NCBI GenBank assembly: GCA_028708805.1
Contig: JAQVYC010000010.1
Location: forward strand, 1-38,198
Direction: 5' to 3'
DNA: 38,198 nt
Origin: Clostridia bacterium
Lineage (GTDB): Bacteria > Bacillota > Clostridia > Christensenellales > UBA1242
The translations under genes were made by a program, and so were the position numbers. Of this stretch, positions 33,441 to 38,198 are shown piece by piece (the first letter of the stretch is position 1; every line of letters begins with the position of its first letter). The notes under the pieces are model-generated. The model did no database searches. It had not been told where the DNA came from and saw only the letters and a list, made by a program, of their open reading frames with translations.

Positions 33441-34583
33441 TTAGCTTTTTATTTTAATATTATTTTTTTTGCTTTTAAAATTGCTAAGAGCATAACTTTC
33501 ATAACTAAAACAGCATTGTTTTTTCTTTTCAAATTTCAAAAAAGCAATGTCAATTAATTTATCTAACAAGATTTTAAAATCCATATTATTCCATAAATAA
33601 TTTGCCAGCGAACCTGGAATGGTATTTATTTCATTTATAAAAATTTCATCTGTTTTACTGTTTACTAAAAAATCAACCCTCACTATCCCGCTACAACATA
33701 ATTTTGAAAAAGCCATTTTTGTAATATTTTTAATTTTATTTTTAATATCTTTGTTAAGCTTTACATTATCTTTCCTTTCATATTTAACTGTTGTAAAATT
33801 TAAATATTTTTGTTCAAATGATAAAAACTTATCCCACGAAATAGGCTCTTCAAGCTCTGAAACTTCTATTATTTTTTCTTCATGACCTAAGCATGCACAA
33901 TTGAATTCTCTTAAATTCTCCACCGCTTCTTCAACCAAAATCCTGTTATCATAATATTTAGCCACATCGACCGCCTTAATTAAATCAAGCTTGTTATTAC
34001 ATCTTGAAATGCCGATGCTACTTCCAAGATTCGCTGGTTTAACAATTAAAGGAAAACTTAAATCTTCTTTTATCTTGTTATAAATTTCTTCTTTTTTATT
34101 CGAGAAACTTTCGCTTGTAAACCAAGTATAATTTGTAACGGGCAAATTATTTATTTCAAAAATTTGCTTCATAATTATTTTATCCATGCAAATGCTACTA
34201 CCTAAAACTCCGCTAGATGAATAAGGAATATTTGATAGTTCAAGAAGCCCTTGCAATGTACCGTCTTCCCCGTTAAGACCATGGCAACAGATTATAGCGA
34301 CATCCAAAGTAGCAATTTTTTTAGTTAAAATTCCTATTTTTTGATATAGTACATTTTCGCCAGTAAGTAAAAAAACTTTTTTAAAAGAACTTTCATTAAA
34401 ATTTAAAAAAATATCTACATTATTAAACTTATTACTAAAAAACCATTTTCCCTTTTTTGTTATGTAAATTGGAAAAATGTTGTACTTTTTCTTATCAAGC
34501 GAACAGATTGTTTGAATTCCTGTTATAATTGAAATGTCGTGTTCACTGCTAACCCCACCAAAAAAAACAGCTATATTCTTCAT
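33441..34583 (-). CDS. ddl: D-alanine--D-alanine ligase family protein
   Basis: A 380-residue ATP-grasp ligase. It has MKNIAVFFGGVSSEHDISIITG (1-22), HGLNGEDGTLQGLLEL (about 107-122), SSGVLGSSICMDKIIMKQIFE, LIVKPANLGSSIGISR (ATP grasp), and VRVDFLVN plus FINEINTIPGSLANYLW (metal ligands E and N). It makes D-Ala-D-Ala for peptidoglycan in the cytoplasm. The insert KYNIFPIYITKKGKWFF belongs to the longer clostridial form related to VanG-type sequences. I cannot exclude D-Ala-D-Ser specificity, but no vanT or vanXY neighbour is present. GGAG precedes the ATG. A Lys-rich tail follows the fold. Confidence 0.92.
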   Translation of the reverse strand: MKNIAVFFGGVSSEHDISIITGIQTICSLDKKKYNIFPIYITKKGKWFFSNKFNNVDIFLNFNESSFKKVFLLTGENVLYQKIGILTKKIATLDVAIICCHGLNGEDGTLQGLLELSNIPYSSSGVLGSSICMDKIIMKQIFEINNLPVTNYTWFTSESFSNKKEEIYNKIKEDLSFPLIVKPANLGSSIGISRCNNKLDLIKAVDVAKYYDNRILVEEAVENLREFNCACLGHEEKIIEVSELEEPISWDKFLSFEQKYLNFTTVKYERKDNVKLNKDIKNKIKNITKMAFSKLCCSGIVRVDFLVNSKTDEIFINEINTIPGSLANYLWNNMDFKILLDKLIDIAFLKFEKKKQCCFSYESYALSNFKSKKNNIKIKS

Positions 34584-34813
34584 AAACTAAACTCCATTAT
34601 TATCTATGCAAATGAGTATTAGTTTTGTTAACTGCAAAGCTGTTTTGCTTTTTTTGAAAAAATCAAGCGGACGGTTATTCGTAAACAAAAGTTTATCCCT
34701 TTTTGAGCCTATGAATATTTAAATGCAATTCTAGAAAATATTTTTAAGCTTAGATTGCAATAAACTTATGTTAAAAATTAGATATTTCTAAAATTAAAAA
34801 ATTTTTATAAAAT

Positions 34814-36106
34814 TTATTTAAACTTTTTTCGAACTAAATTTTTTTCCTTTCCATTTGTACTAGGCTCATAATATATCCTGTCTTTTAATGAGTTAGGCAA
34901 ATATTGTTGTTTTATATATCCATTAAAATCGTGCGGATATTTATATTTCATGCCTTTTTGATTATTTAATACTGGATGATTTTTTAAGTAATCTGGAATG
35001 TTATCATCTTTAATATTTTGTGCATCGTTTTTTGCATAATTTAATGCCACAAATACAGAATTAGATTTTTCCGCCTCACAAGCATAAATAATTGCATGCG
35101 TTAAGGGTATCAACCCCTCGGGAGCTCCCATTTTTTCAATGGCATACATTGCACTTACAGAAAGCAAAAGTGCGTTAGAATCAGCCATTCCGATATCTTC
35201 ACTTGAATGAGCAACAAGACGGCGGGCAATAACCAAAGGGTCAATACCTGCAAGAAGCATTCGCTGAGAATAATACAAAGCCGCTTCTGTATCGCTTCCC
35301 CGAATTGATTTGCAAAATGCACTTAACATATCATAATATTGATTTTCATCTATTGACAATGCCTTTTTTTGAATGGATTGCTCGGCAGCACTTTTTGTAA
35401 TTATAATTTTTTTGTCTTTATTAAACGGAGTTGTTAAAACCGCGAGTTCAAGTGCATTTAAAGCCATTCTCACATCGCCCGAACTTGCCCACGCAAAATG
35501 TTTTAAAGCATCTTCTTCCACCTCTATCGGATAATCCCCAAGTCCTTTTTCGTCTTTAATTGCTCTCTTTAACGCTGAAATCACATCTTTATCATTTAAT
35601 GCTTTAAATTCAAAAATTCGACATCTGCTAATAATAGCTTTTGTCATTGATGTAAAAGGATTTTCGGTTGTTGCTCCAATAAACACAATTTCGCCATTTT
35701 CAATTGCAGATAATAAATAATCACTTTGTGCCTTGCTCCAACGATGACACTCATCCAAAAGCAGATATGTTTGAGTTCCAAACATTCGCTTATTTATATT
35801 TGCTTGTTGAATTATGTCCTTCACATCTGAAACACCGCTTGAAACAGCACTTAATTTTTTAAACTCGCCTTTCATAACTTTTGTAACAATGTTTGCCAAA
35901 GTTGTTTTTCCGCTTCCAGGAGGTCCAAAAAAAATGCAACTCCCTAATTGATTTGCCTCAATTGCCCTTCTTAATAAGCACTGCTTGCCAATGATATGTT
36001 TCTGCCCTACAAAATCTTCAAAATTTGTTGGACGCATTCTTTCTGCCAAAGGCGGTTTTGTATTAAGTTTTTCTTGAAACGCACTTTGATTATTTTCTTT
36101 TTCCAT
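34814..36106 (-). CDS. rarA: Replication-associated recombination protein A (RarA/MgsA)
   Basis: A 430-residue AAA+ ATPase of the clamp-loader clade. It has PLAERMRPTNFEDFVGQKHI (19-38), Walker A GPPGSGKTT (61-69), Walker B LLLDECHRWSKAQSDYLL, sensor-1 IGATTENPF, an arginine finger in SRCRIFEF, and the C-terminal tetramerisation part with KGMKYKYPHDF and YLPNSL. It acts on stalled replication forks with SSB and RecA. There is no Shine-Dalgarno sequence, and TAATAT lies exactly six bases before the ATG, so the mRNA is probably leaderless. Confidence 0.96.
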   Translation of the reverse strand: MEKENNQSAFQEKLNTKPPLAERMRPTNFEDFVGQKHIIGKQCLLRRAIEANQLGSCIFFGPPGSGKTTLANIVTKVMKGEFKKLSAVSSGVSDVKDIIQQANINKRMFGTQTYLLLDECHRWSKAQSDYLLSAIENGEIVFIGATTENPFTSMTKAIISRCRIFEFKALNDKDVISALKRAIKDEKGLGDYPIEVEEDALKHFAWASSGDVRMALNALELAVLTTPFNKDKKIIITKSAAEQSIQKKALSIDENQYYDMLSAFCKSIRGSDTEAALYYSQRMLLAGIDPLVIARRLVAHSSEDIGMADSNALLLSVSAMYAIEKMGAPEGLIPLTHAIIYACEAEKSNSVFVALNYAKNDAQNIKDDNIPDYLKNHPVLNNQKGMKYKYPHDFNGYIKQQYLPNSLKDRIYYEPSTNGKEKNLVRKKFK

Positions 36107-36112
36107 ATACTT

Positions 36113-36141
36113 ATATTACCGCATTTTACTATAAAAGTAAA
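36113..36141 (-). promoter_or_regulatory. Leaderless-type promoter of rarA
   Basis: On the minus strand: TTTACT (36136-36141), a 17-bp spacer and TAATAT (36113-36118). The ATG follows six bases after the -10, so transcription would start at the first codon. Confidence 0.65.
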
Positions 36142-36204
36142 TGAAATAATAATTTTAAGAAAATGTAATTCATTTGATTGTTTTGTTTTTAAGATTAAAC
36201 AATT

Positions 36205-36385
36205 ATGCTAGTTGAAACAAAAACAGCAAGGTTTCGCAAACAAATCTATTAATGAATTAATCGGTAAATATGCTCTTACTTAGTAACTTTTGTATTTTTT
36301 AGATTATAAATCTGTTAGGGAAGGTAGATTGAGCCCATAACCAAAGAATAAAAACATTCCAACTTAACAGAACTGAGGAGCTTCA
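36205..36385. other. Structured-looking intergenic island between rarA and the orphan gene
   Basis: Within a 282-base gap, a part (about 36310-36380) is richer in GC, with outer arms CTGTTAGGGAA and TTCC..CTTAACAG that can close a stem around an unpaired-looking core. A block near 36208 (GCTAGTTGAAACAAAAACAG) resembles one at 18124. No coding frame or known RNA family is recognised. Confidence 0.35.
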
Positions 36386-36388
36386 AGA

Positions 36389-37807
36389 TTACATTTGCAA
36401 GTCAAACTCATCATATTCTTTTAAGATTTTATTTGAAATATTTTGACAATTATAATAATTGATACCTCCAATAATCATTTTTTTTCGTTTACCTGATTTA
36501 ACATAAATTGTTTTTAACTCATTTTCAAAAAACAATTTTAACTCATAATTAGCTAGTTCAGTTTTATTTATATAAATAAATTTTTCTTTTAAAATTAAAA
36601 ACTTTTTAAACATAATTTCGTATATTTTAAGCGAACTCAAAGCCTTTTTTTTATGCAATTTAATTAAATCATAAAAAGTTATTTCTTTATTAAGTTTAAA
36701 AAAGTCATCATTTTTAATTGTGTTTGTGTTAATAATGCCTTGGTATTTATTTTTTATTCCTTCTAAAATTATCTGAGACGGAAGATATTTATTAAAGTAA
36801 AAATTTAATTTTTTATCGTTACTTCTAATTTTTAAATTAAACATTCTTTCCTGTTTTTTCAAAATAGAATTTTTAATATATTCATCACTTAAATTTAAAA
36901 CATTTTCAGTAATATCATTTCCAAAATAAATACAGTAAAAATTTTCTGAATTTTTTTCAATTTTTATTTCAAGTATGCAACTTAATTCATAACTGTTCGA
37001 ATTTTTTATTTTTGATAATTTAAAATTTTTTATTTTTGCTTTTGAATAAAAATGCCATTCAAAATTATTTATTAAACTTTTAATTTCATAATGGTTTCTT
37101 TTTTTTTGAAAATTTAGATAATCAAATTTATTAATATCAATAATTTTTATAAATTTTAGTTTGAAATATTTTACTTCTAATTCACTTTTTACATTAATAA
37201 AAAAATAATGTCCATTATAATAAGTCTGGTTTATTTCTAGGCAAATCTTTCTTTCTGTAAATTTTCTTTTTATGCAAAAATTCTCAAAGGTTATTTCCTC
37301 GTTGAATTTTCTAAGCGGGACAATTTCATCTGTCTTCTTTAAAACAATCGACTGTTTTCTTTCATAATTTATGTTTAAATTTATTAAATGCTCTTTCAAA
37401 TTTTTTGCTATATCTACAACATTAAAAAATTTTGCTTCATCTTTAAAAAATGCTTTATACTGATTGATATCATTTTCTGTGTTAAAAAAAACAATTAAGT
37501 TGAAATTCTGTATTTGTTTTGCCAACCACAAATTTTTCACATAGTTCATTGAAAGGCTGTCAAAATATTCTAAAAAAATGGGCTTATTTAATTTGATTCC
37601 CGTGGGCTCAATTAAACTTATATAATTTTTTTCTGTATAAGTACTAGGCTGATTATTTCTTAATTTATCTAAAATTTTTGATACTCCAATACAGGAAAAT
37701 TTACTTTCATTTGTTTTTTTCTTAAAGAAAAAATCATATTTCAATAACATACTTATTAGAAATAACAAACTGAAAATACAAATACTTAAATAAATTAAAA
37801 ATAACAT
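36389..37807 (-). CDS. Unknown membrane-anchored protein, very AT-rich
   Basis: A 472-residue protein that I do not recognise. One N-terminal membrane helix (about 3-22) is followed by KYDFFFKKK, so the bulk probably faces the cytoplasm if positive-inside holds; a short uncleaved anchor is also possible. The rest is unusually rich in Lys, Asn, Ile and Phe, with alternating beta-like and helical stretches. A late segment (NFYCIYFGNDIT ... FYFNKYLPSQIILEG) faintly recalls the linker before the catalytic domain of GH94-type phosphorylases, but too weakly to claim. No Shine-Dalgarno sequence is seen. Divergent from yabP. Base composition is more AT-rich than its neighbours. Could be a fast-evolving spore or envelope gene. 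Confidence 0.6.
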   Translation of the reverse strand: MLFLIYLSICIFSLLFLISMLLKYDFFFKKKTNESKFSCIGVSKILDKLRNNQPSTYTEKNYISLIEPTGIKLNKPIFLEYFDSLSMNYVKNLWLAKQIQNFNLIVFFNTENDINQYKAFFKDEAKFFNVVDIAKNLKEHLINLNINYERKQSIVLKKTDEIVPLRKFNEEITFENFCIKRKFTERKICLEINQTYYNGHYFFINVKSELEVKYFKLKFIKIIDINKFDYLNFQKKRNHYEIKSLINNFEWHFYSKAKIKNFKLSKIKNSNSYELSCILEIKIEKNSENFYCIYFGNDITENVLNLSDEYIKNSILKKQERMFNLKIRSNDKKLNFYFNKYLPSQIILEGIKNKYQGIINTNTIKNDDFFKLNKEITFYDLIKLHKKKALSSLKIYEIMFKKFLILKEKFIYINKTELANYELKLFFENELKTIYVKSGKRKKMIIGGINYYNCQNISNKILKEYDEFDLQM

Positions 37808-37930
37808 ACTAAAATTTTTAACTTTATATTTTTTTTTATTCCTGACTTTTTGAAAGATAAAATAATTATGCTTATGATATTGTCATAAAAGAATTTTATT
37901 TTTAATATATTTTATAAAAAGGATGTTTAT

Positions 37931-38176
37931 ATGGATAACACAATTAGCCTCATTAATCAAAAACATTTAAACATAACAGGCGTGGAAAAAGTGAAAAATG
38001 TAAGCCCGAATGAAATAATTACCGAAGTTGACGGGCAAACCCTATTAATTTCTGGAACAGATTTAGAAGTACAAACTTTAGATTTAGAAAATTCTACAAT
38101 TAGCGTTAACGGTTTAATAACATGCATTAAATTTGTTATAAAGAAACCTAATTTAATAAAAAGAATTTTTAAATAA
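37931..38176 (+). CDS. yabP: Sporulation protein YabP
   Basis: An 81-residue protein of the YabP/YqfC family. It has NTISLINQKHLNITGVEKVKNVSPNEIITEVDGQTLLISG with the family pattern (L-[IT]-x-x-KHL-x-[IL]-TGV, then G-x-L-x-I-x-G) and a late LDLENSTISVNGLI. YabP is a mother-cell, sigma-E-dependent protein needed for spore formation in Bacillus and is usually followed by the membrane protein YabQ, which would lie just past this window. AAAAGGATG lies before the ATG. An ATAATT/CATAAAA pair 16 bp apart upstream could be a sigma-E-like promoter, but the match is loose. Confidence 0.9.
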   Translation: MDNTISLINQKHLNITGVEKVKNVSPNEIITEVDGQTLLISGTDLEVQTLDLENSTISVNGLITCIKFVIKKPNLIKRIFK

Positions 38177-38198
38177 AAAAAGAAATAATTTGATAAAA

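Noticed and set aside
1-38198. CRISPR array, prophage, IS element or defence system
   Set aside because: No regularly spaced repeats, integrase, transposase or nuclease-effector genes were seen.

Overview
The window is low-GC (about 30% by eye) chromosomal DNA of an anaerobic, spore-forming Firmicute, most likely an uncultured Clostridia lineage. Four genes point to sporulation: sigK with a hydrophobic pro-sequence, ylbJ, a PdaB-type polysaccharide deacetylase, and yabP. There are also a 2[4Fe-4S] ferredoxin, pta, and rpsP/ffh/ylxM and smc/ftsY gene orders typical of the phylum. Nearly all of it is housekeeping DNA. I see no phage, IS element, CRISPR array or defence island.

Layout. 1-3600: 3' end of glyS, an Amidase_6-type protein, a ferredoxin/degenerate Ppx-GppA pair, and a transporter of the TSUP family split into two half-size genes. 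3607-7130: one large surface protein with four repeated modules, transcribed alone. 7164-11979: sigK and the smc-ftsY pair. 11980-16033: plsX, rpmF and pta on the minus strand, then ylbJ divergent. 16034-17949: a gene-free convergent gap, a YkvI-type membrane protein and tRNA-Glu(CUC). 18233-23141: the run ylxM-ffh-rpsP-khpA-rimM-trmD-rbgA-yraN (SRP, ribosome and tRNA maturation). 23158-27657: hemW, lepA and the rplJ-rplL operon with a complete L10 leader and attenuator. 27819-29709: a two-gene operon of paralogous unknown proteins. 29727-36141: a double-OB SSB, PdaB, a cysteine desulfurase divergent from a DUF3343 S/Se-carrier-like protein, a short HTH regulator with a clear operator, ddl and mgsA/rarA. 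36389-38176: a very AT-rich unknown membrane-anchored protein divergent from yabP.

How it works together. Most genes serve translation, protein targeting, chromosome segregation and envelope or spore construction. The parts I could not assign to known functions are the tandem paralogues at 27892-29652, the four-module surface protein, the degenerate Ppx protein paired with a ferredoxin, and the 472-residue orphan beside yabP. Regulatory signals are easy to read here. Many sigma-A promoters have near-consensus hexamers with 17-bp spacing, several genes start with TTG behind strong Shine-Dalgarno sequences, and at least two genes look leaderless. All functional calls come from reading motifs; no database search was run.
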